A DNA stretch of 64,000 nucleotides from positions 59,937 through 123,936 of the forward strand of contig JBEBXQ010000001.1 in the NCBI GenBank assembly GCA_040391535.1, written 5' to 3'. Positions 42,524 through 51,905 of this stretch are shown one piece after another. The position numbers and the translations under genes were made by a program. The first letter of the stretch is position 1, and each line of letters opens with the position of its first letter. Source of the stretch: JBEBXQ01 sp040391535 (lineage in GTDB: Bacteria; Bacteroidota; Bacteroidia; Cytophagales; Spirosomataceae). The notes beneath the pieces were generated by a model. That model was not told the DNA's origin. It searched no databases and saw only the letters and a program-made list of their open reading frames with translations.

Positions 42524-42539
42524 TGTGACCTGGATCACA
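42524..42539. promoter_or_regulatory. Consensus CRP/FNR-like palindrome
   Basis: TGTGACCTGGATCACA, that is TGTGA-N6-TCACA, identical in arms and spacing to the E. coli CRP consensus. It lies 53 bp before the TauE/SafE start and 14 bp after the stop codon of a Crp/Fnr gene. The neighbouring regulator is the obvious candidate to bind it. Confidence 0.65.
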
Positions 42540-42552
42540 TTGCGCTTCATTT

Positions 42553-43197
42553 TCAATTAAACCATTCTATATAATTGCGGTGAAGTTTTACTTTTCCTGA
42601 CTGCTCAAGTTTTTTCAGTAATCTTGATATTACTTCTCTTGCCGTATTAAGGTCATTCGCAATTTCCTGATGGGTAAGCCAAAGCTCCTGCTTTCCAAGT
42701 TTATCTGACTGATTTTTCAGATAAAATTCCAGCCGCTCATCCATTCCTTTAAATACTACGTTATCTACTACCAGCAGCAATTCCTCAAATCTTGCCCTGT
42801 AATTTTCAATCACAAACATGTACCATGACGGATAATCCCGCATCAGTTCGGCCATCAGCTGAATGGGCAACATCACAGCCACTGTTTCATCTACCGCTTT
42901 AGCCATGACCTGACTTGTCTCCTGCCGGGCTGCACATACCATTGACATCGCGCAGGCATTGCCTGGTTCCAGATAATACATAAAGACCTCCTCTCCGTCT
43001 GCTCCCTGCCGGTAAAGCTTCACTCTCCCCTCAGCAATCATGGTGGTAAAATTGATATACTGTCCGGTCCGCATCATCACATCCCCTGCCTGAAATGACC
43101 GGAGAATTGCTTCCTTCTTCAGTTTTTCCTTCAGCGCCGGCTCAAACATGGTGAACACATTTGCCAGATACCAGTCCAGATCTCTTCTTTTTTCCAT
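42553..43197 (-). CDS. Crp/Fnr family transcriptional regulator
   Basis: 214 residues. The N-terminal cyclic-nucleotide-type barrel (FQAGDVMMRTGQYINFTTMIAEGRVKLYRQGADGEEVFMYYLEPGNACAMS, about residues 34-85) lacks the N-terminal cysteine cluster of Fnr and the arginine-serine pair that binds cAMP in CRP. The C-terminal helix-turn-helix reads LTHQEIANDLNTAREVISRLLKKLEQSGKVKL. Two cysteines (CAMSMVC) lie in the barrel and could react with persulfides. It adjoins the sulfur genes and the CRP-like sites, so control of that locus is likely. Confidence 0.9.
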   Translation of the reverse strand: MEKRRDLDWYLANVFTMFEPALKEKLKKEAILRSFQAGDVMMRTGQYINFTTMIAEGRVKLYRQGADGEEVFMYYLEPGNACAMSMVCAARQETSQVMAKAVDETVAVMLPIQLMAELMRDYPSWYMFVIENYRARFEELLLVVDNVVFKGMDERLEFYLKNQSDKLGKQELWLTHQEIANDLNTAREVISRLLKKLEQSGKVKLHRNYIEWFN

Positions 43198-43374
43198 TTT
43201 CAGTAGGGTTAATCATTTCAGGTCCTTACGAAATAACTCAATTGTTAGCGTTTTATCATCTGATCTCAATATTTTTATACTGATCAATGGAAAACAAATT
43301 CAATTTTGCGTAGGTTTGAAACTGCGTTGAATTTTTTAAACCTGAATACCACTTAATAGTATCCTATAATTACG

Positions 43375-46308
43375 ATGAAGGTATCTCCCGGTCTGCCGTT
43401 CCGTTGTATATACACACTGCTTAATCATGAATATCTGGGCAACCTTTTCGAAGCTTTTGTCGTTCAGGAGAATAACAAAGGCGAATTATCTCTTTTGTCT
43501 CAAAAAATCGCTTTACAGAACACCAGCGATTTTGAACACGGACTCAATGCCGCAGACCTCGAACTCATCCGACTGATTGATCAGATTCAGCCAGATTATA
43601 TTTTCAACAAATACAATAAAAAGAAACTCTCACTAACCGACTTCTTCCTCAAAAACTTTAACAAAGATAAAATTGAAGGTCCTGTTCAGGAAACGGTTAC
43701 TGAATACCTCGAAAAAAAACGGGCCGCCATCCTTGAAAAGCTGAAAAACAAGAATCTGTTTATTATGGGAAGTGATGGAACCCCTACCTGGAAGGAGGTA
43801 TCTATCGAACCGGAAAAAGCTACCGTGCTGTTTCATTTTGCCCGGAATGAAAATAACACCCATTATTTCATTACACTCAAACATAACGGCCAGAAACTGG
43901 ACTTCCAGTACAAAAACGCATTGCTGATCTGCGATAACCCGGCCTGGCTTCTGGTGAATGACCGGCTTTTTCAGCTCGAAGAAAGTGCTGACGGTAAAAA
44001 AATAAGACCTTTTCTGAACAAGAAATTCATCGAGATCTCTAAAGCTGTGGAGGAGAAATATTACCAGGGTTTTGTTAAATCCATGATTGCTTCCAGTCGT
44101 GTGGTTTCCAGAGGGTTCGAGATCAGGCATATAAGGTCTCAGCCAAAAGCTTTCCTGATTATTGGTGTCCCTCATACAGAAAATCAGCTGAGTATAGGTG
44201 AATTAAAAACGCGTCAGGAAAATGCAGATACACAGCAGTCTGTAAAAGTGGAATTGTGTTTTGAATATGAAAATCATTTGTTCAGATTCGATAGTTTCGC
44301 TGACCCTGCTAATGTAAAAATGGAAACGACAGAGGACAACTATCTGTTTACCCGTATTCAGCGTGACCTCCGGTTTGAAAAGCAGATGGTCGATTTTCTG
44401 AAAAAACTGCATCTGGACCTCCGGCACGGATCCGCTTTAAAAAGTGTTCCGGAAATATTCTCATGGTTACACGAAAACCGTGAAAAACTGGAAAATGAGC
44501 TTATCAATATCCGGCAGAACAATACCGATACCAGGCGTTATTTTCTCGGTCAGGCTTCTGTTAATATTTCAATTGAGGAAAAAAATGACTGGTTTGATGT
44601 AAAAACCAAAGTCAGATTCGGTGATACAGAGATTCCGTTTTTCAGATTACGCCATTACATTCTCAACCACATCCGGGAATTTAAACTTCCAAATGGTGAA
44701 ATCGCCATCATTCCTGAGGTCTGGTTCAGTGATTATTCTGAATTATTCGCTTTTACAAGAATCACCGATCACTCGTCGGAAGGAAGACTGGAATTATATC
44801 ATCTCAATCTGGTGAAGGACCTCTCCAATCAAAGTCTTGCCGTAACTGTCATGGGAAGACGACTGGAAAACCTCCGTAGTTTTGAAGAAATAAAGCCATA
44901 TCCACTTCCCGAGCGTCTCTCGGCCACACTACGGCCCTACCAGACAGAGGGTTACCGCTGGCTCAGATTTCTGAATGAATATAAGCTGGGAGGGTGCCTG
45001 GCCGATGATATGGGACTAGGCAAAACCTTACAGACCCTGACGTTACTGCAATCTTGCAAGGAATCGGGCAATCGTAAACCATCGTTACTGGTGATGCCTA
45101 CCTCCTTGCTTTATAACTGGAAACTTGAAGCCTCCAGGTTCACCCCGGACCTGAGTGTGATGTCTTACACCGGTACATCAAGAATCAAAGACACGTCCCA
45201 GTTTGATAATTACGATCTGATCCTGACTTCCTACGGGATCGTCAGAATGGATATTGATCTGCTAAAGAAATATGCATTCAATTATGTCATTCTTGATGAG
45301 TCTCAGGCCATAAAAAACCCTTCGTCCAATATTTCCAAAGCGGTAAGAATGCTATATGCTGATCACCGGCTGATACTTACCGGCACACCCGTTGAAAACA
45401 ATACCATGGACTTATGGACACAAATGACTTTCATCAATCCCGGATTACTGGGTAATGAGCGGTTTTTCAGAGAAAATTTCCAATATCCGATAGAGAAAAA
45501 AAACGATGAAGAGAAAATCAGAAAGCTCAACAGCCTTATCAAACCATTCATTCTCCGAAGGAATAAATCGCAGGTAGCAACTGATCTTCCGGAAAAAACC
45601 GAAAGCGTGGAATATTGCGAAATGACACCTGAACAGGCTAAAACCTATGAAGCGACCAAGTCATATTACCGTAACATCCTGCTGGAACAGATGAATCAGG
45701 AAAGTATTCCGCAGTTCAACATGCAGGTACTTGAGGGGTTGACCAGGTTAAGGCAGATTGCTAACCATCCGATCCTGACTGATCCTGAATATGAAGGTGA
45801 TTCCGGAAAATTTAACGATGTTATCCATAAGATCGAAACCGTACTCAGCGAAAATCATAAAATACTGATTTTCAGTCAGTATATACGACATTTGCAGCTT
45901 TTCAGAAATTATCTCAGCAAAAAAAATATCGCCTATGCTTATCTCGACGGTTCCACCCGTGACCGTCAGCACCAGGTAGAACTGTTCCAGGAAGACCCTG
46001 ACACTCAGGTTTTTCTGATTTCTATAAAAGCAGGCGGACAGGGACTTAACCTGACAGCTGCCGAATATGTATTTATTCTGGATCCCTGGTGGAACCCTGC
46101 CGTAGAAGCTCAGGCTGTAGACCGTGCCCACCGCATCGGCCAAAAACAGAATGTTTTCATTTATAAATTCATTTCCCAGCATACTGTAGAAGAAAAAATT
46201 CTTCAGATGCAGCAGCATAAACGCCAGCTGGCCGGTGAGCTGATCACACATGAAGAAGGTTTCCTGAAATCCTTAACACGAAATGATATTCTTTCTCTGC
46301 TGGAATAA
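43375..46308 (+). CDS. SNF2-family DNA helicase
   Basis: 977 residues. A poorly conserved N-terminal half (1-520) precedes the two-lobed ATPase: Walker A DDMGLGKTLQTLTLL near residue 545, motif Ia LVMPTSLLYNW, motif II LDESQAIKNP (DESQ in place of DEAH), motif III LTGTPVENNTMDLW, motif V LISIKAGGQGLNLTAAEYV and motif VI AVDRAHRIGQ near 915. This is the HepA/RapA-like bacterial SNF2 group that translocates on DNA. It is a stand-alone gene, divergent from the Crp/Fnr gene. There is no methylase or nuclease partner that would suggest a defence island. Confidence 0.93.
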   Translation: MKVSPGLPFRCIYTLLNHEYLGNLFEAFVVQENNKGELSLLSQKIALQNTSDFEHGLNAADLELIRLIDQIQPDYIFNKYNKKKLSLTDFFLKNFNKDKIEGPVQETVTEYLEKKRAAILEKLKNKNLFIMGSDGTPTWKEVSIEPEKATVLFHFARNENNTHYFITLKHNGQKLDFQYKNALLICDNPAWLLVNDRLFQLEESADGKKIRPFLNKKFIEISKAVEEKYYQGFVKSMIASSRVVSRGFEIRHIRSQPKAFLIIGVPHTENQLSIGELKTRQENADTQQSVKVELCFEYENHLFRFDSFADPANVKMETTEDNYLFTRIQRDLRFEKQMVDFLKKLHLDLRHGSALKSVPEIFSWLHENREKLENELINIRQNNTDTRRYFLGQASVNISIEEKNDWFDVKTKVRFGDTEIPFFRLRHYILNHIREFKLPNGEIAIIPEVWFSDYSELFAFTRITDHSSEGRLELYHLNLVKDLSNQSLAVTVMGRRLENLRSFEEIKPYPLPERLSATLRPYQTEGYRWLRFLNEYKLGGCLADDMGLGKTLQTLTLLQSCKESGNRKPSLLVMPTSLLYNWKLEASRFTPDLSVMSYTGTSRIKDTSQFDNYDLILTSYGIVRMDIDLLKKYAFNYVILDESQAIKNPSSNISKAVRMLYADHRLILTGTPVENNTMDLWTQMTFINPGLLGNERFFRENFQYPIEKKNDEEKIRKLNSLIKPFILRRNKSQVATDLPEKTESVEYCEMTPEQAKTYEATKSYYRNILLEQMNQESIPQFNMQVLEGLTRLRQIANHPILTDPEYEGDSGKFNDVIHKIETVLSENHKILIFSQYIRHLQLFRNYLSKKNIAYAYLDGSTRDRQHQVELFQEDPDTQVFLISIKAGGQGLNLTAAEYVFILDPWWNPAVEAQAVDRAHRIGQKQNVFIYKFISQHTVEEKILQMQQHKRQLAGELITHEEGFLKSLTRNDILSLLE

Positions 46309-46360
46309 GTACTTTTGCGGAATTCAAAGAGTTTTATCATAACGAGTCAGGCTCTTACAA

Positions 46361-47146
46361 ATGAACTTCAATATGAAAAAAGTAACGATCATTCTGTTTT
46401 CTCTGTTTTCATTCCTTCCTGTCAGCGATCTTCTTGCCTGGGGACTTACCGGGCATCGGGTGGTAGGACATCTGGCCCAGAACCAGCTCAATGCCAGGGC
46501 CAAGCGAAAAATAAGCAGAATACTCAACTGTAACTCTCTGGCAGAAATCAGTAACCACATGGATGATATCAAGTCAGACAGGGCTTATGACCATACGCAC
46601 GACTGGCACTGGGTCACTATTCCGGGCGGTCAGGAATATGAGCAGACCACCAAAAACCCTAACGGCGATCTGATTCTCAAAATAGAAGAAATAACCAGGA
46701 TGCTGAAAAGCGGTAATCTCAAGGTTGAGCAGGAAAGAGAATACCTTACTTTTCTGGTGCATCTGGTTGGAGACCTTCACCAGCCTATGCATGTAGGTGC
46801 ATTCGATGATCAGGGAGGGAACCAGGTAAAAGTAGAATGGTTTGGCCGTCCGTCAAACCTGCACCGTGTATGGGACAGTGATATGATCGATGACAAAAGG
46901 CTCAGTTATACCGAGCTCGCCTCTTTCCTTAACCTGCCCGATAAGAAAACTAAAAAAGAATGGCAAAGCCGTTCTTTAAATACCTGGGTAAAACACATCC
47001 AGGCTTATCATGCAAAGGCCTACGAATTACCTGAGAATAAAAAGCTTGGATATGATTATGCTTACAGGAATTTCGGAACAGTCCAGCAATGCCTTCTTGA
47101 GGGAGGGATTCACCTGGCCGGCATACTGATGGAAATTTATGGCTGA
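46361..47146 (+). CDS. Secreted S1/P1-type zinc nuclease
   Basis: 261 residues; an alternative ATG at 46373 would start MKKVTII. A signal peptide ends LLAW, placing Trp at the mature N terminus, which is a zinc ligand in this family. Other ligands are in WGLTGHRVVGHLAQ, HTHDWHW, LVHLVGDLHQPMHVG and NLHRVWDSDMI. All of the expected His/Asp set of the three-zinc site is visible. It should degrade single-stranded nucleic acid outside the inner membrane, perhaps for phosphate or nucleoside scavenging. It stands 52 bp after the SNF2 gene. Confidence 0.92.
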   Translation: MNFNMKKVTIILFSLFSFLPVSDLLAWGLTGHRVVGHLAQNQLNARAKRKISRILNCNSLAEISNHMDDIKSDRAYDHTHDWHWVTIPGGQEYEQTTKNPNGDLILKIEEITRMLKSGNLKVEQEREYLTFLVHLVGDLHQPMHVGAFDDQGGNQVKVEWFGRPSNLHRVWDSDMIDDKRLSYTELASFLNLPDKKTKKEWQSRSLNTWVKHIQAYHAKAYELPENKKLGYDYAYRNFGTVQQCLLEGGIHLAGILMEIYG

Positions 47147-48069
47147 AAAGCTTCTTTGATCTGTCGCTTCAGCACTTCGTTGATCCTGACATAGCTCTCT
47201 TTTGACCAGCCGGCAATGTGAGGCGACAGAATCACCTTATCACTCTTAATCAGATAGTCAAAATTTTCCTGTTGCACGGGAGTTAGTTTGTTCAGCTTTT
47301 CATTTTCAAGAACATCCAGGCAGGCTCCTGCTATTTTTCCGCTTTTGAGTCCGTTTACTACGGCATCGAGTTGCGCTACCTCTCCTCTGGCTGCATTGAC
47401 AAAATAAAACGGATGCGCCATTTTTTCAACAAAATCGCTGTTAATCATTCCCCGGGATATTGCAGTGAGCGGAATGTGCATGCTGATCAGCGTAGCTTCG
47501 TCCCTAATCTGATCCAATGAAGCCTCCTGAGCAAATTCGTCCCCATAATTTACCCGGTACTTATCATAAGCCAATACCTTACACCCAAAACTCCTGAGTC
47601 TTTTCGCTGTTGCACCGCCATTATTTCCATAACCAATCAAACCAACGGTCTGACTCATCAGCTCCACTCCCCGGTTTTGTTCACGCAGCCATATTCCCTT
47701 GCGCACTTCCGCGTCAGCTCTGATCAGATTATTAAACAATGCAAGAATCATTCCCAGAACATGCTCCGCAACGGCGTCACGATTAGCTTCACCGGCGTGA
47801 AACAACAGGATATTCCGTTTCTTCACCTCTTCCAGATCTATCAGGTCCAGGCCTGCTCCGGCCCGGGCTATAAATTTCAGTTGAGATGCACAATCCAGCA
47901 GCTCTTTATCCACATTGGTTTTAGAGCGGATGATCAGTCCGTCATAAGCATTGATAAGTGCCAGAATATCCTCCCGGCTGGCCTTAGGCTCATAATTATA
48001 CTCCCATCCTTCCGACCGGATCATTTCATTTATGGAAGGATGCATTTCATCTGCTATCAGAATTTTCAT
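47137..48069 (-). CDS. D-2-hydroxyacid dehydrogenase (phosphoglycerate dehydrogenase-like)
   Basis: 310 residues from the ATG at 48069; the frame is open 25 codons further, but that peptide lacks homology. The Rossmann motif is GLIGYGNNGGATAKRLRSFG (about residues 140-159). Catalytic Arg/Glu/His fall in NAARGEVAQLDAVV, GACLDVLENE and LSPHIAGWS. It oxidises or reduces a 2-hydroxyacid with NAD(H), possibly 3-phosphoglycerate. Its 3' end overlaps the nuclease stop by 10 bp tail to tail. Confidence 0.9.
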   Translation of the reverse strand: MKILIADEMHPSINEMIRSEGWEYNYEPKASREDILALINAYDGLIIRSKTNVDKELLDCASQLKFIARAGAGLDLIDLEEVKKRNILLFHAGEANRDAVAEHVLGMILALFNNLIRADAEVRKGIWLREQNRGVELMSQTVGLIGYGNNGGATAKRLRSFGCKVLAYDKYRVNYGDEFAQEASLDQIRDEATLISMHIPLTAISRGMINSDFVEKMAHPFYFVNAARGEVAQLDAVVNGLKSGKIAGACLDVLENEKLNKLTPVQQENFDYLIKSDKVILSPHIAGWSKESYVRINEVLKRQIKEAFQP

Positions 48070-48199
48070 GGGACGTTGCAGAATTTCGTAAATTGCAAAA
48101 ACTTTTGAAAAAAGAAGGGTAAAAACCATTCTGTGAAAGCACAAAAGTACGGCGAAGATTTAACAGATCTCTAAAAGATTCAAACACGCGACAAAAATT

Positions 48200-49306
48200 A
48201 TGTCCGATTCTCAAAGACAAAAAACAATTATTGGAATTACCCTTGGCGACTACAACGGCATAGGCCCAGAAATTATATTAAAAGCACTGGACAGCAATCA
48301 GCTTTCCGGACATTATACAGTTATTGTATATGGCTCTATGAAAGTCCTGAACCGCTACCGTCAGGTACTGAAACTCAAAGAATGGCAGATGCAGGGCATA
48401 CAGAGGGCCGAACAGGCCAACCCGAAAGTGGCCAATGTCATTACCTGCTGGCCAGACCAGCAACTGGATGTCAAACCCGGCACGATTACTCCTGAAGCAG
48501 GTAAAGCTGCTCTTGCATGCCTTAAAAGAGGTGTGGAAGACCTGAAAACAGGAAAAATCCATGCGCTGGTTACGGCTCCCATCAATAAAGACAACATTCA
48601 GAGTGAAGAGTTTAAGTTCCCTGGACATACCGAGTACCTGGCCAGCGAATTTGAAACACAGGAAGCACTGATGTTTCTGGTAGCAGGTAGCTTCAGAGTG
48701 GGTGTGCTTACAGGACACATTCCGCTTGGAAAGGTCCGTGAGACCATCACTACAGATAAGCTCACCTTTAAAATCAATCAGATATATAACTCTCTGGTGA
48801 ATGATTTTGGCATCAGTAAACCTAAAATTGCGGTGTTAGGACTGAATCCTCATGCCGGGGAAAATGGTTTACTGGGCAATGAAGAAAAAGAAGTGATTGA
48901 ACCCGTCATTCAGAAGTTCCGTAAAAACGGACAGCTTGTATTCGGTCCGTTTCCTTCTGACGGATTTTTCGGCTCTGCTACACACACACAATATGATGCT
49001 GTGCTGGCTATGTACCACGATCAGGGGCTCATTCCGTTCAAAACCATTGCCTTTAATGAAGGCGTTAATTTTACTGCCGGACTGCCCGTTGTCAGAACCT
49101 CCCCCGACCACGGTACAGCCTATGCCATTGCAGGAAAAAACGAGGCTGACCCGCAGTCGTTGTTACAGGCAATCTACCAGGCTGCTGATATTTACCGGTA
49201 CAGGGCAGAAAAACAGATAATTGATCAAAATGCACTTATCAGCAAGGCACAGCCATCGGAAGCACAGCATCCCATTTCAAAACCATTAAAGGGTAAACTT
49301 AACTGA
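48200..49306 (+). CDS. pdxA: 4-hydroxythreonine-4-phosphate dehydrogenase
   Basis: 368 residues. It oxidises 4-phosphohydroxy-L-threonine in DXP-dependent pyridoxal phosphate synthesis. Signatures are ITLGDYNGIGPEIILKAL, VTAPINKDNIQ followed by FPGHTEYLA, LNPHAGENGLLGNEE, and the metal-binding YHDQGLIPFKTIAF with VVRTSPDHGTAYAIAGK. The C-terminal tail of about 20 residues is an unusual extension. The yicC gene starts 2 bp after its stop, so they are coupled. Confidence 0.95.
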   Translation: MSDSQRQKTIIGITLGDYNGIGPEIILKALDSNQLSGHYTVIVYGSMKVLNRYRQVLKLKEWQMQGIQRAEQANPKVANVITCWPDQQLDVKPGTITPEAGKAALACLKRGVEDLKTGKIHALVTAPINKDNIQSEEFKFPGHTEYLASEFETQEALMFLVAGSFRVGVLTGHIPLGKVRETITTDKLTFKINQIYNSLVNDFGISKPKIAVLGLNPHAGENGLLGNEEKEVIEPVIQKFRKNGQLVFGPFPSDGFFGSATHTQYDAVLAMYHDQGLIPFKTIAFNEGVNFTAGLPVVRTSPDHGTAYAIAGKNEADPQSLLQAIYQAADIYRYRAEKQIIDQNALISKAQPSEAQHPISKPLKGKLN

Positions 49307-49308
49307 TT

Positions 49309-50196
49309 ATGTTAAAATCCATGACCGGCTATGGTATCGCCACAGTCGAAACCGAAAGTATCAATGTTACAGTAGAGCTTAAAACGCTTAATTCAAAGTT
49401 TCTGGATATTTACTGCCGCATTCCAAAAAATTACAGCGAAAAAGAACTGGAAATCAGGAATCTGCTGACTCAGGTACTGGAACGTGGCAAAGCCGAATTT
49501 ACATTAACGATTCAGCAAACTGCCAATCTGGATGACCTCTCTGCTGTCAACAAGCCACTGGTAAAGGCTTATTTCAGTGATTTAAAAAAAACAGCTCAGG
49601 AACTCGGTTTTGAGCCGGTGCCTGACGACCTTCTCCGCCTTGCGCTTCAAATGCCAAATGCCTATACTGTTGAAACACCCTCTGAAAGTAAAAAGGAACA
49701 GGACTGGATACTGATCAGAAAAGCAGTGGAAGAAGCCCTGAATAAGTGTAATATATTCAGAAACCGTGAAGGTAAACAGGTAGAAGATAAATTCCGTGAG
49801 TATATATCCATTATCGGGCAAAAGCTGGCTGCTGTTGAGGAACAGGATATTATCAGGATGCCAATGGTAAGAGAGCGGCTGGAACGCAATGTGAAAGAAT
49901 TAAGAGGAAAGGAAAGTTTTGACCAGAACCGGTTTGAACAGGAGCTGATCTATTTTATTGAAAAATTCGATATTTCGGAAGAAAAAACAAGGCTGGCGAA
50001 CCATCTGGAATATTTTACCGAAACGCTTTCATCTCCGGAAAGCAACGGTAAAAAACTTAATTTTATTTCGCAGGAAATCGGGCGTGAGATCAACACCATC
50101 GGATCTAAAGCGAATGATGCTGTCATTCAACGTCTGGTAGTAGAAATGAAAGATGAACTTGAAAAAATAAAGGAGCAGACGCTGAACGTGATCTGA
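49309..50196 (+). CDS. yicC: YicC-family endoribonuclease
   Basis: 295 residues. The N-terminal domain begins MLKSMTGYGIATVETESINVTVELKTLNSKFLDI. The C-terminal domain (DUF1732) ends with FISQEIGREINTIGSKANDAVIQRLVVEMKDELEKIKEQTLNV. Both are diagnostic. E. coli YicC has been described as an RNase active on small RNAs. It is translated with pdxA here. The following gene is convergent, 19 bp away. Confidence 0.92.
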   Translation: MLKSMTGYGIATVETESINVTVELKTLNSKFLDIYCRIPKNYSEKELEIRNLLTQVLERGKAEFTLTIQQTANLDDLSAVNKPLVKAYFSDLKKTAQELGFEPVPDDLLRLALQMPNAYTVETPSESKKEQDWILIRKAVEEALNKCNIFRNREGKQVEDKFREYISIIGQKLAAVEEQDIIRMPMVRERLERNVKELRGKESFDQNRFEQELIYFIEKFDISEEKTRLANHLEYFTETLSSPESNGKKLNFISQEIGREINTIGSKANDAVIQRLVVEMKDELEKIKEQTLNVI

Positions 50197-50215
50197 CCCT
50201 GAAAATAACATTGCT

Positions 50216-51472
50216 TTACCTGCCGGAAGATGCATTCCTTATTCCGGCAGGATATGCTAACCTGATCAGGTACACCGCCAGTACCACAATGACTACCTGC
50301 ATAACATAATCCACTGCATATTCCCATCTGGAAAAAATCATCTGTATATTGGTATAGACCGGCATCCCCAGTCTCCACCACCATGACGGATGAATAACAC
50401 ACAGTATATTGAAAAGAAACAGACAGATTACCTGTTGCCGGCTCTCCCAGTTAATTATATAAAAAACCAGTGGTATCAGAAACAGGAAAATATAATTGCT
50501 GTAGGCACTTTGCTGCACGATCATCATGGTGGCGAATACTACCACCCAAAATCCGGACAACATAGCCTGAAACCCTTGCCTGTTCAGTTTGAGAAAGGTT
50601 ATAATGCCCAGCCCCAGCGTAAAAACAAGTGCTGCCCAGTTCCAGAATTTTTTACCAACTCCGATAGAATCTGATACCAGCGGGTTAATCACAGACAATA
50701 AGTTGGGTGCCCTCAATACTTTTGCCTCATCCAACGGTTGCATAAACTCCCACCCCACCAAAGGAAATAAAACACCGACTGTTATTAAGCCAACGAGTGC
50801 CATAGGGATGGCAAACTGAAGTTTTTTCTTTTCTATCCAGAAAAGCGGAATCAGCACCAGCACAAAAATCGCCTTGGTTATCAATAAGCCTAAGGCCAGA
50901 ATCAGACTGTACAGCCGGATATTGCCTCTTACTTTTCCTGAAAAATAAGCCAGCAAGACAAATAGCCACATCCATACGTCTTCCTGTCCTCCCAAAACAC
51001 ATAGCATCAGCGAACCGGGAAGTGTCAGGTATAGCAGTGATTTCCACAAACGTTCTCCTCTAGGGATAACGTTGTGATAAAAACGGTTACTGAGCCAGAG
51101 TGCCAGTCCGTCCATCACGGCCATAATCAGCACTATCATTTTAGAACTATACCAGATATACAGTCCCAAAGCCAGAAAATAAGGGTAAAGAGGAGAATAA
51201 GGAGACCAGAAATCTCTATAGACAATTTTCCCTTGAAATGCCAGGCTGGCTTCCTCCCAGAAGCCCTCTACATCAGATTGCGGATCGATATTCAACAGGA
51301 TATAAACAAGCACAAAAGGCACCAGACGAAACAGCACCCATCCAGCACTCAATACCCTCCATTCACTTTGATTTTCAAATATTCCCTTTAAAAAATCCCT
51401 TTTAATCCAAAACACTGCCGCAGCCGTTATCAGGGCAACACTAATTAATAATTTTATGTAAATAATACTCAT
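50216..51472 (-). CDS. Polytopic membrane protein, GT87-like, paralog 1
   Basis: 418 residues with about eleven helices. Loop motifs shared with the next two paralogs are VYRDFWSPYSPLYPYFLALGLYIWY after the first helix, LGGQEDVWMWLFVLLAY and, shared with paralog 2 only, FMQPLDEAKVLRAPNLLSVINP. The layout resembles polyprenyl-phosphate-mannose transferases of family GT87 (DUF2029). The acidic residue in the first loop would be catalytic in such GT-C enzymes. The sugar donor and acceptor are unknown. It is separated from paralogs 2 and 3 by ilvE. Confidence 0.65.
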   Translation of the reverse strand: MSIIYIKLLISVALITAAAVFWIKRDFLKGIFENQSEWRVLSAGWVLFRLVPFVLVYILLNIDPQSDVEGFWEEASLAFQGKIVYRDFWSPYSPLYPYFLALGLYIWYSSKMIVLIMAVMDGLALWLSNRFYHNVIPRGERLWKSLLYLTLPGSLMLCVLGGQEDVWMWLFVLLAYFSGKVRGNIRLYSLILALGLLITKAIFVLVLIPLFWIEKKKLQFAIPMALVGLITVGVLFPLVGWEFMQPLDEAKVLRAPNLLSVINPLVSDSIGVGKKFWNWAALVFTLGLGIITFLKLNRQGFQAMLSGFWVVVFATMMIVQQSAYSNYIFLFLIPLVFYIINWESRQQVICLFLFNILCVIHPSWWWRLGMPVYTNIQMIFSRWEYAVDYVMQVVIVVLAVYLIRLAYPAGIRNASSGR

Positions 51473-51774
51473 ACTTTTCAGGTTAACGCTAAATCAGGGA
51501 TGTTCAGTAAGCCTGTGTTATCACCTTGAAGAACCGTATTATGCAAATAAACTCAAGTAACTGCATAAACCCCAAATTATTTTAATGCATAAATAATCCA
51601 ATTGAATAATCTAAGCATTCAGGCAGTGTGAAAATAGTAAACGAAACAGTATACGTACTCATTGTCCTTATCCGCCAGGAATCCTTTCCTTCATTACATT
51701 GCGCTATACAAGCACTCCTGTCTGGCAGCAGCTAATCCGTACCCGCTTCCAGATTATAGTATTGCCTTTCAGCT
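51473..51774. other. Region between the first membrane paralog and the ilvE terminator
   Basis: About 300 bp without a credible gene. It should contain the promoter of the minus-strand gene at 51472, but no clear TTG/TAnnTTTG pair was found. Nothing else was seen. Confidence 0.5.
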
Positions 51775-51831
51775 TAACAAACAAAGAGCGGCAATCTTAC
51801 TCTATAGCAAGTTGCCGCTCTTTGTTTGTTA
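51775..51831 (-). terminator. Terminator of ilvE
   Basis: A perfect 20-bp stem (51775-51794 with 51812-51831, core GAGCGGCAA) has a 17-nt loop. The outer arms are AACAAACAAA and TTTGTTTGTT, which provide the U-rich tract in either direction. It lies 75 bp after the ilvE stop codon. Confidence 0.85.
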
Positions 51832-51905
51832 TTTCATGATACAAAAAGTCGTCAATAAAAATTTTCAGGAATTAATCCAATTTGGAAGTATGGGAGATAC
51901 TGCAT

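Noticed and set aside
43375..47146. Defence island built on the SNF2 helicase and the nuclease
   Set aside because: The nuclease is secreted, and there is no methylase, PLD, reverse transcriptase or mobile element nearby; both genes look like stand-alone housekeeping genes.
48070..48144. 25-codon N-terminal extension of the hydroxyacid dehydrogenase
   Set aside because: The family N terminus (MKILIADEMHP) begins at 48,069; the extension is not conserved in character.
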